Source of the DNA: Salinibacterium sp. SWN248
GTDB taxonomy: Bacteria; Actinomycetota; Actinomycetes; Actinomycetales; Microbacteriaceae
Length of the DNA: 64,000 nucleotides
Assembly (NCBI RefSeq): GCF_015864575.1
Contig: NZ_JADYWW010000001.1
Coordinates: 1,759,719 to 1,823,718 of the forward strand
Reading direction: 5' to 3'
Positions within the stretch are counted from its first letter, which is position 1; every line of letters starts with the position of its first letter. The notes under the pieces were generated by a model that did no database searches, was not told where the DNA came from, and saw nothing but the letters and a program-made list of their open reading frames with translations. The position numbers and the translations under genes were made by a program. Below are positions 34,859 to 43,231 of this stretch, one piece after another.

Positions 34859-35700
34859 CCGCCACAGCACCCACGACAGCACCGAGCCCGACCGCCACGT
34901 CATCGGTCATGAACTGGCTGAATGACGGGTGGATCACCACCCGTCGCAACCTCATCAAGATCAAGCGTGTGCCCGACATTCTGGTCTTCACCACGTTGCA
35001 ACCCATTATGTTCGTGCTGCTCTTCACCTACGTCTACGCCGGCGTGATCGATATTCCCGGCAGCACGTACACCGAGTTCATCATGGCCGGCATCTTCGCT
35101 CAGACAGTGGTGTTCGGGTCAACCTATTCGGGGTCGGCGATGGCCCAGGACCTCAAAGACGGCATCATCGATCGCTTCCGCACTTTGCCCATGAGTCCCT
35201 CCGCGGTATTGGTCGGTCGAACCAACGGTGACCTTCTCATCAACTCGATATCGATGATCGTCATGATGGCCACGGGTTTGATTGTCGGATGGCGCATCAA
35301 CTCGAGCCCGTTCGAAGCGATCGCTGCGATCGCACTGCTCTTGCTCTTTGCTTACGCGCTCTCGTGGGTGATGGCGTTTATCGGAATGAGCGTGCGCAGT
35401 CCCGAGGTCATCAACAACGTCTCGTTCTTGGTGCTCTTTCCGCTGACCTTCATCTCCAACGCCTTTGTTCCCGCCGAGACCCTCCCGGGACCGCTACGCA
35501 CATTCGCTGAGTTAAACCCTGTCTCAGCTCTCGTTCAGGCAGCCCGCGAGTTGTTCGGAAACACCCCGGCCGGGGCGGTGCAGTCCGATGTGTGGTCACA
35601 ACAGCACCCCGTCCTTACGGTGCTGATTGGCATCGTCGTGATGCTCGCAATTTTCGTTCCGCTCGCGATCCGCAAGTTCGCGAGCATCAGCACGCGCTAA
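34855..35700 (+). CDS. ABC exporter permease, DrrB-like
   Basis: Membrane subunit of the exporter: 281 residues with an unstructured Thr/Pro/Ala N-terminus, then six hydrophobic helices and the ABC-2 family landmark LFPLTFISNAFVPAETLPG. It overlaps the ATPase by 4 bases. Together the pair forms a homodimer-type exporter of a lipid or drug; no biosynthetic genes nearby hint at the substrate. Confidence 0.92.
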   Translation: MTATAPTTAPSPTATSSVMNWLNDGWITTRRNLIKIKRVPDILVFTTLQPIMFVLLFTYVYAGVIDIPGSTYTEFIMAGIFAQTVVFGSTYSGSAMAQDLKDGIIDRFRTLPMSPSAVLVGRTNGDLLINSISMIVMMATGLIVGWRINSSPFEAIAAIALLLLFAYALSWVMAFIGMSVRSPEVINNVSFLVLFPLTFISNAFVPAETLPGPLRTFAELNPVSALVQAARELFGNTPAGAVQSDVWSQQHPVLTVLIGIVVMLAIFVPLAIRKFASISTR

Positions 35701-35851
35701 GCGTGAGAGCGCGACCACTCCTTGAAGAATCTAGGCAGTGGACTCCAACGGTGCTAAGGTGCGGATACTTAGAGACGCCCCACCCACCGGGGTAATTGCG
35801 CCACGATAAACCTCCGGGCGCACTCCGACACCGCCCGAAACGGAGTTCGAG

Positions 35852-36565
35852 ATGTTCGCCACCCTTGGACACGTCGTCATGAAACTCTTCATGCTCGCCT
35901 GGGTCCACACATCTCCTCATTCGTGGCGCGGACTCCCCAAACCGGAGGCTGGCCCACCCGTCCTCGCCGACGGACCCCACGTCCAGAAGGTTCTGCTGTG
36001 CGGCTCCGGAATCGTTGTGGGATACGGGGTTGCGTCTCACGAACTTGCCCTCGGGGGATCGCTCGCTCGCTCGCTCGCCGCTCTGACGGGTCAGGGCATC
36101 GAGGTTGCGACCGTCACGAGTGCTCGGCTGACAACACGCGAGGCGCAAGCAAAGGTCGCAGTAAGCGACCTCACCGACGTGAAAGCGGTCGTCTTGTCCT
36201 TCGGCGTCTTCGAGTCACTCACTTTCACCCCGGCCCGCACATGGGGACGCGACATGGCACGGCTCGTCGATTTTCTACTAGAGAACTCCACACCCGATGT
36301 CGGAGTCTTCATTTTGGGATGCGTGCCGCCCAAGATGTCACGCTTTCCCGATAGCTATCAACGCCGCATCCACCTGATGACCGAGCGCTACAACACAGAA
36401 ATTGAGCGGTTGGTGGCACACCGCGAGCATGCCCACTATGTGCACTTCTCGCCACCCATCGAAGACCCCGAGGCAATCGACGGCCGTCAAAGTTATCGGG
36501 CGTGGGCCGACGCCATGGCCCCCGATGTCGCAGAATTCATTCTGAGCGGCTCGGTCAGCGAATAG
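35852..36565 (+). CDS. SGNH-fold protein lacking the catalytic residues
   Basis: A 237-residue protein that resembles an SGNH hydrolase but is degraded at every catalytic block. Where block I should read GDSxxxGYG it reads GSGIVVGYG, so the nucleophile serine is Gly. Block III reads FGVFES instead of GGND, and the DxxH of block V is gone (the region is YRAWADAMAPDVAEFI). The first 20 residues are hydrophobic and could anchor it. It is paralogous to the N-terminal half of the protein at 37808. A (GCTC)4 repeat at 36061-36076 lies in frame. GGAG precedes ATG 35852. Confidence 0.65.
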   Translation: MFATLGHVVMKLFMLAWVHTSPHSWRGLPKPEAGPPVLADGPHVQKVLLCGSGIVVGYGVASHELALGGSLARSLAALTGQGIEVATVTSARLTTREAQAKVAVSDLTDVKAVVLSFGVFESLTFTPARTWGRDMARLVDFLLENSTPDVGVFILGCVPPKMSRFPDSYQRRIHLMTERYNTEIERLVAHREHAHYVHFSPPIEDPEAIDGRQSYRAWADAMAPDVAEFILSGSVSE

Positions 36566-36583
36566 TCGTTGGACCTTGTGCGG

Positions 36584-37309
36584 TTAGCCCTTGCGCGGTT
36601 GGGGACGGAAGCTCTTTGCGCGCGCGGGGCGCTTCGACGCACCCTTACCGTTGTGGGTGCGTCCCGATGATCGAGCTCCGGTGCCCTTTTTATTTCCACT
36701 TCCCGACTTCTGAGCCGCTCGGCTCGGGGGAGCGTCCTCGGCAGCATCGTTGGCGGTTCCGGTCCCGCGCGAGCTGCGCGCCGTGCGACCACGCACGATG
36801 CCGATGAACTCTTCCACGAGCGGGTCGACTGAACCATCGCGCCAGACCACGGCAACCTGCCACTCGGGGCCGTCGTCGAGCATTCGGGCAACAACGTCTT
36901 TTCGTGTCAACGCTCGAGCAACTGCTTGGGGCAGAACAGCAACCCCCACGTTGGCAGCGACGAGCTCGACCGCATCGCGCCAGTCGCCACGAATAACGTT
37001 CTCGGCTTCCAGCTCAGCGAGAGCAAGCGAATCAAGCGCTTCGATGGCATGCCCCTTGGGAACAACAACGACGGCGCGCTCCGTATAGAGCGGAATAGCG
37101 GCGAGCGGCCGATCACTGTTCTCAGCACGGTCCACCGGAAGGCGCAGCAATGCGACGTCAGCTGTGCCCGCCCGCAGCATGTCGAGCGCAGCCTCTTGTT
37201 CTGCTGCGACAAGATCGAGAGTCGTCTCTGGCAGGCGTTCATTCCAGACGCGAGCCCACTTACCGGGAGTCGCTCCGAGCACAAATGCGACCGTGAATGG
37301 TGAAGACAT
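36584..37309 (-). CDS. LysR-type substrate-binding domain protein without HTH
   Basis: A 241-residue protein covering only the effector-binding (periplasmic-binding-like) half of a LysR regulator: VAFVLGATPG, AALDMLRAGTADVALLRLP, and a typical GVAVLPQAVAR segment. No helix-turn-helix is present. After about residue 170 it becomes a Lys/Arg/Gly/Ser tail (NKKGTGARSSGRTHN ...) that could bind nucleic acid. It is divergent from DUF5997, an arrangement I know from other actinobacteria. ATG 37309 follows TAACCT (37321-37316) by 6 bases. Confidence 0.82.
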   Translation of the reverse strand: MSSPFTVAFVLGATPGKWARVWNERLPETTLDLVAAEQEAALDMLRAGTADVALLRLPVDRAENSDRPLAAIPLYTERAVVVVPKGHAIEALDSLALAELEAENVIRGDWRDAVELVAANVGVAVLPQAVARALTRKDVVARMLDDGPEWQVAVVWRDGSVDPLVEEFIGIVRGRTARSSRGTGTANDAAEDAPPSRAAQKSGSGNKKGTGARSSGRTHNGKGASKRPARAKSFRPQPRKG

Positions 37310-37315
37310 GTCTTC

Positions 37316-37325
37316 AGGTTAGTCT
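37316..37325. promoter_or_regulatory. Overlapping divergent -10 elements
   Basis: Plus strand TAGTCT (37320-37325) is 6 bases before GTG 37332; minus strand TAACCT (37321-37316) is 6 bases before ATG 37309. The two hexamers share two bases, and the start codons are only 22 bp apart, so RNA polymerase can occupy one promoter at a time and each -35 region lies in the opposite gene. Confidence 0.6.
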
Positions 37326-37331
37326 TGGGGG

Positions 37332-37709
37332 GTGCCAGTCCAGACCATGAAGCCCGCAACCGTCGCCAAAAAGCTGGGGATTTACCTCCCCGCCGCTCCG
37401 GAAGAGTTCCGCGATTCCGAGATCAGTCGCGAACAGTTCGCAGAATTGCTCGCCACTCCGCCCGAGTGGCTCACGCAGTTGCGTGCAGAAGGACCGCACC
37501 CACGGCAGGTTGTCGCCCAAAAGCTCGGCGTTTCCACGTCGGGGCTCGCCCGCGCCGGAGCACCCGACGTCATGACTTCGGATGAAATCAAGGCACTTCT
37601 CGTCGAAATGCCTGCGTGGCTCGTCGAGGAGCGCGCAGTTCACGCCGCCGTCAACAATGAGAACGCGCGAATCAAGACAGAGCGCGCCGCCAAAGCAGAA
37701 CGCAAATAA
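37332..37709 (+). CDS. DUF5997 family protein
   Basis: A 125-residue soluble protein: TMKPATVAKKLGIYLPA, then a helical region with VVAQKLGVSTSGLARAG and ALLVEMPAWLVEE. The segment around VVAQKLGVSTSGLAR looks like a short helix-turn-helix. The function is unknown. It is the usual divergent partner of the LysR effector-domain protein, so the two probably act together, perhaps by supplying the DNA-binding part the partner lacks; that is inference. The start is GTG 37332, leaderless. Confidence 0.8.
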   Translation: MPVQTMKPATVAKKLGIYLPAAPEEFRDSEISREQFAELLATPPEWLTQLRAEGPHPRQVVAQKLGVSTSGLARAGAPDVMTSDEIKALLVEMPAWLVEERAVHAAVNNENARIKTERAAKAERK

Positions 37710-37754
37710 TTTCAGTTTTCCTCATTCTCGCTGGTTCTGAATAGTTTTCAGCTC

Positions 37755-37760
37755 TATACT
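37755..37760 (+). promoter_or_regulatory. Candidate -10 element upstream of the SGNH-GAF gene
   Basis: TATACT in an AT-rich stretch of the 98-bp gap. It implies a leader of about 40 nt before TTG 37808, with GGGGAA as the ribosome binding site. Confidence 0.4.
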
Positions 37761-37807
37761 CGTTACCTTGAGGGTGCCCGTGTCTGGGCGTTCGGGTGGG
37801 GAATTGA

Positions 37808-38995
37808 TTGCTACGTAGCTATGCTGCGCTATTGGCGTGGCCAATAGTCAAACTGTGGCTTGCGGTGAAGCCACAACGGTGGCGCGCGCTCACTCTTCCC
37901 GCTGATGACCCCCGCGTCGAAGCGATTGGGCCCGATCCTGACCGCGTACTCCTTCTCGGTCCTGGAAAGTCATCGGGCTATGGCGTGCACACGCATCAAC
38001 TCGGACTCGGCGGTCATCTCGCTCGAGAACTGTCATCCCTGACCCAGCGCGGCTGCAGCGTCGACATTGTCTCCGACCCCTCGATGTCTGCCGCTGATAC
38101 CGGTGTCGTCATCCGATGGGCAAACCTTGAACGATTTGACGCCCTTGTGCTCACGCTCGGCGGGGGAGATGCCCTGCGTTTCCGATCCCTTTTCGCTTGG
38201 CGAAGGGATGTCACTGACCTGTTGAACACGATCGAAGAGTGCGGCGGCGGCGCAATGCATACGTTCATCGTTGGCGTAGCTCCGCTCGATGACTTCGTGT
38301 CGCTTCCCGCACCGTTGCTGCGCATCGTTAACCACAACGTCGCCAATCTCAACGCGATTAGTCAGCAGTTGTGCTCTACTCGCCCGAGCGCGACCTTCGT
38401 TCCCGCCACGGCATCTGCGGGAAACACTCGGGTGTCGCTCGATAGCCCCACCTACGAGCACTGGGCCCGCGCACTTGCGCCCGCCGTTGCGCGTTCTCTC
38501 ACTGCCGTGGCTGTGCCTCCCACTGAACGCCCCGGTTCGGTTGTCACTCCGCCACCATTCGAGAGTTCAGTACTCACCCGCAAGACGGTGTCGACATCGT
38601 TGGCAACAATCATGAATTCGGCGCGCGAGCTCTTCGGCACCGCCGGCGCCGCCATCACCTTCCATGATCAAGACGCCCACTGGTTCACGTCGATATCGGG
38701 CGTTGGCTCGATGCATCGTGATGAAGCTGGCGCGTTCTGCAGCGCAGCGTTCACGGATCGTGGTCTTGTCGTTTTGGAAGACACCCTGAACGATGAACGG
38801 TTTGCCGATCATCCGTGGGTCATCGAAGGCCCGCGCATCAGGTTTTATGCTGGCTACCCGGTAGCAGCCCCCAACGGCGACATCGTGGGGGCCGTGTGTA
38901 TCTTCGATACGGGGCCGCGCCGCTTCGATCCCAGCCACGAAACATTGCTGCGCGAGCTCGCTCATCGTGCAGAGACGGCGATACGCAGTCGATAA
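37808..38995 (+). CDS. Pseudo-SGNH domain fused to a GAF domain
   Basis: A 395-residue protein beginning at TTG 37808. Residues 1-235 match the protein at 35852 along their length (VLLxGxGxxxGYG, LGGHLARELSSLT, WRRD). The nucleophile Ser of GDS is replaced (GPGKSSGYG), block III reads GGGD, and DxxH is absent. Residues from about 250 to 395 form a GAF sensor domain (FCSAAFTDRGLVVLED ... RFYAGYPV ... GAVCIFDTGPRRFD) of the type found in front of GGDEF or kinase modules, but no output domain follows. Ligand and partner are unknown. The DarT-like gene follows in the same direction after 51 bp. Confidence 0.68.
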   Translation: MLRSYAALLAWPIVKLWLAVKPQRWRALTLPADDPRVEAIGPDPDRVLLLGPGKSSGYGVHTHQLGLGGHLARELSSLTQRGCSVDIVSDPSMSAADTGVVIRWANLERFDALVLTLGGGDALRFRSLFAWRRDVTDLLNTIEECGGGAMHTFIVGVAPLDDFVSLPAPLLRIVNHNVANLNAISQQLCSTRPSATFVPATASAGNTRVSLDSPTYEHWARALAPAVARSLTAVAVPPTERPGSVVTPPPFESSVLTRKTVSTSLATIMNSARELFGTAGAAITFHDQDAHWFTSISGVGSMHRDEAGAFCSAAFTDRGLVVLEDTLNDERFADHPWVIEGPRIRFYAGYPVAAPNGDIVGAVCIFDTGPRRFDPSHETLLRELAHRAETAIRSR

Positions 38996-39046
38996 TTGCC
39001 GTACCTTGGATACGGAGGTCATTTCTGAACTCCGAGAAAGGCTCCA

Positions 39047-39796
39047 ATGTCTGGCACTGAGTGCATCCACGGCTTCGAAAACGGTCTCTGCGATTCCTGC
39101 TTTCCGAAGGCTGTCCCTGTCAAGCCGGTAACGCGTGCCACGACCTCTTCTCGCACCAAGCGAGTTCCCGGAACTCCTCGCGCGTCGAGCGCGAAGGTCC
39201 CGTCGCTGTCGGACCAGCGTGTGTATCACGTCACGCACATCAGCAACTTGGAGAGCATCCTTCGGGAGGGTCAGCTCGTCGCGGCCGCCTCAATTGAGGA
39301 TGCAATCCTCGACATCAGTTCGCCCCTCACTCGCGAGCTCCGCGGCGCAGCATCGCTCAGCACCGGCGAGCCTGTTGACCGCTACGTTCCGTTCAGCTTG
39401 GTCCCGGAATCCGCCGCGTGGCGCGAGCTCCGTGCCGGCGCCTCAGAACCGCGCTGGTCAGATGCCGCTCGCACTGCAACTCCCACAGATTTCGTGTTCT
39501 TGGTCAGCACTGTTCGCGCTCTCGGCGAGGATGCCGTTCTGGCAGATGGCGACGCCGCAGCAAGCTTGACGCGCTTCGCAACTGATGAAAAGGCCATCAC
39601 CCGGATGCTCGGCAACCTGCGTGCCGATGAGCTCACCGACGACGCTGAAGTTCTCATTCATGGCTCCTTCGCTTTCGACGATGTGCAACTCGTCGGAGTT
39701 GCCAGTGACAAGGCTCGCGAGCGTGTGAAGTCGCTTCTTGATGGCGCCTCGTTTAAGACGAAGGTGGCGGTTTATCCGCCATGGTTCATTCTGTAA
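39047..39796 (+). CDS. DarT-like ssDNA thymidine ADP-ribosyltransferase (DUF4433) with N-terminal zinc-finger motif
   Basis: A 249-residue protein. Residues 57-249 match DarT (DUF4433): VYHVTHISNLESIL (59-72), the hallmark DRYVPFSLVPES (111-122), FVFLVSTV, DGDAAASLTRF, and AEVLIHGSF with the candidate catalytic E201. DarT toxins modify thymidine in single-stranded DNA using NAD. An added N-terminus, C6-x-H8-x6-C15-x2-C18, looks like a small zinc finger, followed by a basic linker. No DarG macrodomain antitoxin is adjacent. AAAGG precedes ATG 39047. It could be a toxin, a phage-defence effector or a housekeeping DNA modifier. Confidence 0.75.
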   Translation: MSGTECIHGFENGLCDSCFPKAVPVKPVTRATTSSRTKRVPGTPRASSAKVPSLSDQRVYHVTHISNLESILREGQLVAAASIEDAILDISSPLTRELRGAASLSTGEPVDRYVPFSLVPESAAWRELRAGASEPRWSDAARTATPTDFVFLVSTVRALGEDAVLADGDAAASLTRFATDEKAITRMLGNLRADELTDDAEVLIHGSFAFDDVQLVGVASDKARERVKSLLDGASFKTKVAVYPPWFIL

Positions 39797-39817
39797 AGTT
39801 CGCGGTACCGTTGGTAC

Positions 39818-41137
39818 ATGGCCAACGACTTTTCGCACCACCCTGTTGATCCCACGTCGGCTGCTGCCCTCGCTGCAAGCGGATTGCGTTACGACCTAGT
39901 CGATACGTCTAATCGGGCTGCGTTCGAGGCGTGGTTTCAAGCCGATTCCCGTGGATTTCACGGCCCGGCGATGTCGAAAGAACAGGTCGATTCAAGTTTT
40001 GCCGGCGTAACGTATCGCCGCACGATCGGTGTTTGGGATGACCGCTTGGTCGCCCCGGAGGTTCCGGTCGCAACCACCAGTTCGTGGACCGAGCAGTTGA
40101 CGGTTCCTGGCGGTACGAGCATTGCTGCGTGGGCTATCAGCTCGGTCACGGTGTCGCCGACGCATCGTCGTCGCGGAATCGCTCGTTCGCTTCTCGAAGG
40201 CGAACTGCGCTCGGCCGCTGCGATGGGTCTGCCGATGGCGATGCTCACCGTGTCGGAGTCGACGATCTATGGCCGCTTCGGATTCGGTCAAGCCGTCTTC
40301 GCTGCTGATCTCACGATCGATACGACTCGGGCTTCGCTCGTGGCTCACGAGCGCCGTGGCACTCTGCAGCACGTGGCACCCTCCGTCTTCGTCAGCGAAG
40401 CGCCTGCGGTGTTTGAACGTGTCCGTCTGGCCACTCCGGGACAAATCGCCGTGTGGCCGCTGCGCTGGGAGCAGATCGCCGGCACTTCGCCCGGCGATGA
40501 GGAATACACGAAGAACACCCGTGTGGTGCGATTCGACGACGAGAGCGGAACGCCCCGAGGCTTCGTGGTGTATCGCGTGAAGGGCGGCGGAGCCGACTTC
40601 ACCCACCACAAGCTCACGGTCGATTATTTGCTGGCTGAGACTCCGGAGGCCTATGAGGCGCTGTGGCGCTTTGTGTTGGAGGTCGACCTGGTGCGTGAGG
40701 TGAAAGCAGAACTTCGCTCTATCGATGAACCGTTGCTGTGGCTGCTGTCCGACATGCGTGCCGCCCGAGTGTCCCCAATTGACCACTTGTGGTTGCGCAT
40801 CCTCGATGTGCCCGCCTCGCTCAACGCTCGCACGTACTCGGCGTCCGCCCAGCTCGGATTCGATGTCAGCGATGACCTCGGCTTCGCGCACGGCCGCTTT
40901 GTGCTCTCGACAGATGACGCCGGGATGCCGCAGGTGCGTCAGGTAGACGATCTTCCCTCCGATATTGCCTCGGTGTCCCTCTCGGTCAATGAACTCAGCT
41001 CGCTGTATCTCGGCGGAGTCACGGCATCAGCGCTGGTTGCTGCCGGCCGCGTTCATGAGCTGACTGAGGGTGCTGCGGCGGTGGTGGAGCGTGTGTTCCA
41101 CGCACCGACGACGCCGTGGTTGAGCATCTGGTTCTAG
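39818..41137 (+). CDS. Eis-like GNAT N-acetyltransferase
   Basis: A 439-residue protein with an N-terminal GNAT domain (VTVSPTHRRRGIARSLL, the acetyl-CoA loop), a second GNAT-like domain and a C-terminal sterol-carrier-like domain ending WLSIWF. The terminal Phe carboxylate acts as general base in Eis enzymes, and it is conserved here. Eis proteins acetylate amines, including aminoglycosides and cyclic peptides; the natural substrate is unknown. TACCGT (39806-39811) lies 6 bases before ATG 39818. It is 21 bp after the DarT-like stop. Confidence 0.88.
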   Translation: MANDFSHHPVDPTSAAALAASGLRYDLVDTSNRAAFEAWFQADSRGFHGPAMSKEQVDSSFAGVTYRRTIGVWDDRLVAPEVPVATTSSWTEQLTVPGGTSIAAWAISSVTVSPTHRRRGIARSLLEGELRSAAAMGLPMAMLTVSESTIYGRFGFGQAVFAADLTIDTTRASLVAHERRGTLQHVAPSVFVSEAPAVFERVRLATPGQIAVWPLRWEQIAGTSPGDEEYTKNTRVVRFDDESGTPRGFVVYRVKGGGADFTHHKLTVDYLLAETPEAYEALWRFVLEVDLVREVKAELRSIDEPLLWLLSDMRAARVSPIDHLWLRILDVPASLNARTYSASAQLGFDVSDDLGFAHGRFVLSTDDAGMPQVRQVDDLPSDIASVSLSVNELSSLYLGGVTASALVAAGRVHELTEGAAAVVERVFHAPTTPWLSIWF

Positions 41138-41193
41138 CCGTCACTCGTGCGCTGCTGGGCGTTGCTCACGGCGAACAGTGCGAGAATGAGTCC

Positions 41194-42492
41194 ATGACTG
41201 CTGCCCTGAATCATGTCCACGATCTTGCCTCTTTTGTCTCCGCATCACCGTCGTCTTTTCACGCCGTAGCGGAGGCTGCGCGCCGCTTGCGTGACGCCGG
41301 TTTCAGCGAATTGCACGAGGCTGATGACTGGAATGGCGCGCGCACTCGCAAGGCAGCGAAGTACTTCGTGATCCGCGACGGTGCGATTGCGGCATGGATT
41401 CAGCCGACGAAGGCTACCGGCACGACGCCGTTCCGCATCCTCGGCGCCCACACTGATTCACCAAGCTTCAAGCTCAAGCCAAAGCCCACCACAGGCTCGG
41501 AGGGGATTCTTCAGGCCGGAGTTGAGATCTATGGTGGCCCGCTGCTTAACTCGTGGCTTGACCGCGAGCTTGAGTTTGCTGGCCGGGTTACGTTCCGCGA
41601 TGGCAGCACTGAGCTTGTACGCACCGGTCCGTTGCTGCGTTTTCCGCAGCTCGCCATTCACCTCGATCGTGGCGTCAATGACAAGCTCACGCTCAAGCGC
41701 CAAGCTCACATGAACCCCATGTTCGGTTTGGGCGAGCGCGACGACGCCGACGTGCTCGGTCATCTCGCCTCAATCCTGTCGTCGAAGGCAAAGAATCGTT
41801 CTGCCGAGGACATCGACGGCTACGACATTGTGGTTGCGGACACCGCGGCTCCCGCCGTCTTTGGTCTCGATGGTGCGCTCTTCGCCTCCGGTCGTCTCGA
41901 CAACCTGTCGTCAGTGCACGCCGGTCTCGTCGCTCTGCTCGGTCTCGACACCAAACTCGATCACATTCCGCTGTTCGTCGCGTTTGACCATGAAGAAATT
42001 GGTTCGGCATCACGCTCAGGTGCTGGCGGGCCGTTCCTCGCCGACCTCATTGCCCGCATCAGTGCTGGTTTGGGCGGTTCCGAAACGGATCGGATGCGTG
42101 CCGTCGCTGACTCCTGGTGCCTGTCGTCGGATGCCGGCCACGCCGCGCACCCGAACTACCCCGAGCGTCACGATCCCGCCAACCGTCCGCGTCTTGGTGG
42201 GGGACCGCTGCTCAAGATCAACGCGAACCAGCGCTACGCCACCGATGCGCTCGGCGCTGCGGAGTGGGCTCGCGCGTGCCGTCAGGCTGGCGTTGAGTAC
42301 CAAGAGTTCGTGTCGAACAACGACATGCCCTGTGGCTCCACCATCGGGCCCATTACGGCAACCCGGTTGGGCATCCGAACGATTGATGTGGGGCTGCCGT
42401 TGCTCTCGATGCATTCAGCACGCGAATTGTGCGGCGTTGCTGACCCGCTGGCGCTCAGTTCAGCGATCGCCGCGTTCTTCTCGCCTGAGTAA
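41194..42492 (+). CDS. M18 family aminopeptidase
   Basis: Cytoplasmic di-zinc aminopeptidase of 432 residues that removes N-terminal, often acidic, residues. Metal and catalytic motifs in order: GAHTDSP, RLDN, DHEEIGS, SDAGHAAHPN and the C-terminal MHSARE histidine. ATG 41194 was chosen over the upstream open frame (41116) because GAGAAT (41182-41187) sits 6 bases before it and the family begins here. Confidence 0.93.
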   Translation: MTAALNHVHDLASFVSASPSSFHAVAEAARRLRDAGFSELHEADDWNGARTRKAAKYFVIRDGAIAAWIQPTKATGTTPFRILGAHTDSPSFKLKPKPTTGSEGILQAGVEIYGGPLLNSWLDRELEFAGRVTFRDGSTELVRTGPLLRFPQLAIHLDRGVNDKLTLKRQAHMNPMFGLGERDDADVLGHLASILSSKAKNRSAEDIDGYDIVVADTAAPAVFGLDGALFASGRLDNLSSVHAGLVALLGLDTKLDHIPLFVAFDHEEIGSASRSGAGGPFLADLIARISAGLGGSETDRMRAVADSWCLSSDAGHAAHPNYPERHDPANRPRLGGGPLLKINANQRYATDALGAAEWARACRQAGVEYQEFVSNNDMPCGSTIGPITATRLGIRTIDVGLPLLSMHSARELCGVADPLALSSAIAAFFSPE

Positions 42493-42583
42493 GGCGAGCG
42501 CTCGGCGCCCCAAGCCCGGCTGTACCGACAGCGCGCTCATGCGGTACCGCCGCTGATCGCCACGCTGTCACAGCCGCGACGGA

Positions 42584-43105
42584 TTAGAACAGGGGAGCGA
42601 TCTCGTCGGTTGCGCCGGGCAAGCTAGCGTCACTCGCGGTGGCTCCGGGGTAACCGGGGCCTGCGGGGCACACTGAGCGACGCTGGAACGCTTCGGCAGC
42701 ACCGCGCGCTCTGACATCCGCAGCCTCGTTGAGCGGATGCCCTACGTGCCCTCGGACCCATTCGAAGCGGTAGCGGCGGCCGGTGATGGCGTCGTCAATC
42801 TGCTTGATGAGGTCGACGTTCATAACGGGCTTGCCATCACCTTTGCGCCAGCCCTTTTTCTTCCAGCCGGGCATCCATTTGGTGATCGAGTTGATGACGT
42901 ACTGGCTGTCACACAAGATCAGCAGATCATCGTCAACATGCGCCGTTGCCCGGAACAACTGCAGCACCGCCATGAGCTCACCCTGGTTGTTGGTGGCGTG
43001 ATCCCAGCCGCCAGCTGCCCAGGTGTTGTCGTCGACGTACCACGCCCATCCGGCTGGCCCGGGGTTGCCGAGCGCCGATCCGTCAGCAGCAGCAGTAATC
43101 GTCAT
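42584..43105 (-). CDS. rnhA: Ribonuclease HI
   Basis: Cleaves RNA in RNA-DNA hybrids. The 173-residue protein has the four catalytic acids D8 (ADGSALGN), E43 (NQGELMA), D66 (CDSQY) and D130 (NEAAD), plus H120 of GHVGHP. A 30-residue C-terminal tail (RSVCPAGPGYPGA ...) is unusual and low in conserved residues. The start is ATG 43105 with AAAGG 7 bases upstream; the open frame extends much further 5' (to 43861), but only as an antisense shadow of the ABC gene. Confidence 0.93.
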   Translation of the reverse strand: MTITAAADGSALGNPGPAGWAWYVDDNTWAAGGWDHATNNQGELMAVLQLFRATAHVDDDLLILCDSQYVINSITKWMPGWKKKGWRKGDGKPVMNVDLIKQIDDAITGRRYRFEWVRGHVGHPLNEAADVRARGAAEAFQRRSVCPAGPGYPGATASDASLPGATDEIAPLF

Positions 43106-43231
43106 AACAACCTTTCGAAGAACTCGCGGAGTGAGAGAACTGCCGCGTCCTATCGACTCTAGTAGCTGGTTATCACCACAGATTGTGCGGCACACACCTC
43201 TCTGAGGACGAATCGGTTTTAGGGTAGTACC

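Noticed and set aside
36061-36076. (GCTC)4 repeat as a phase-variation switch
   Set aside because: Only four units, in a GC-rich coding region; too short to expect frequent slippage.
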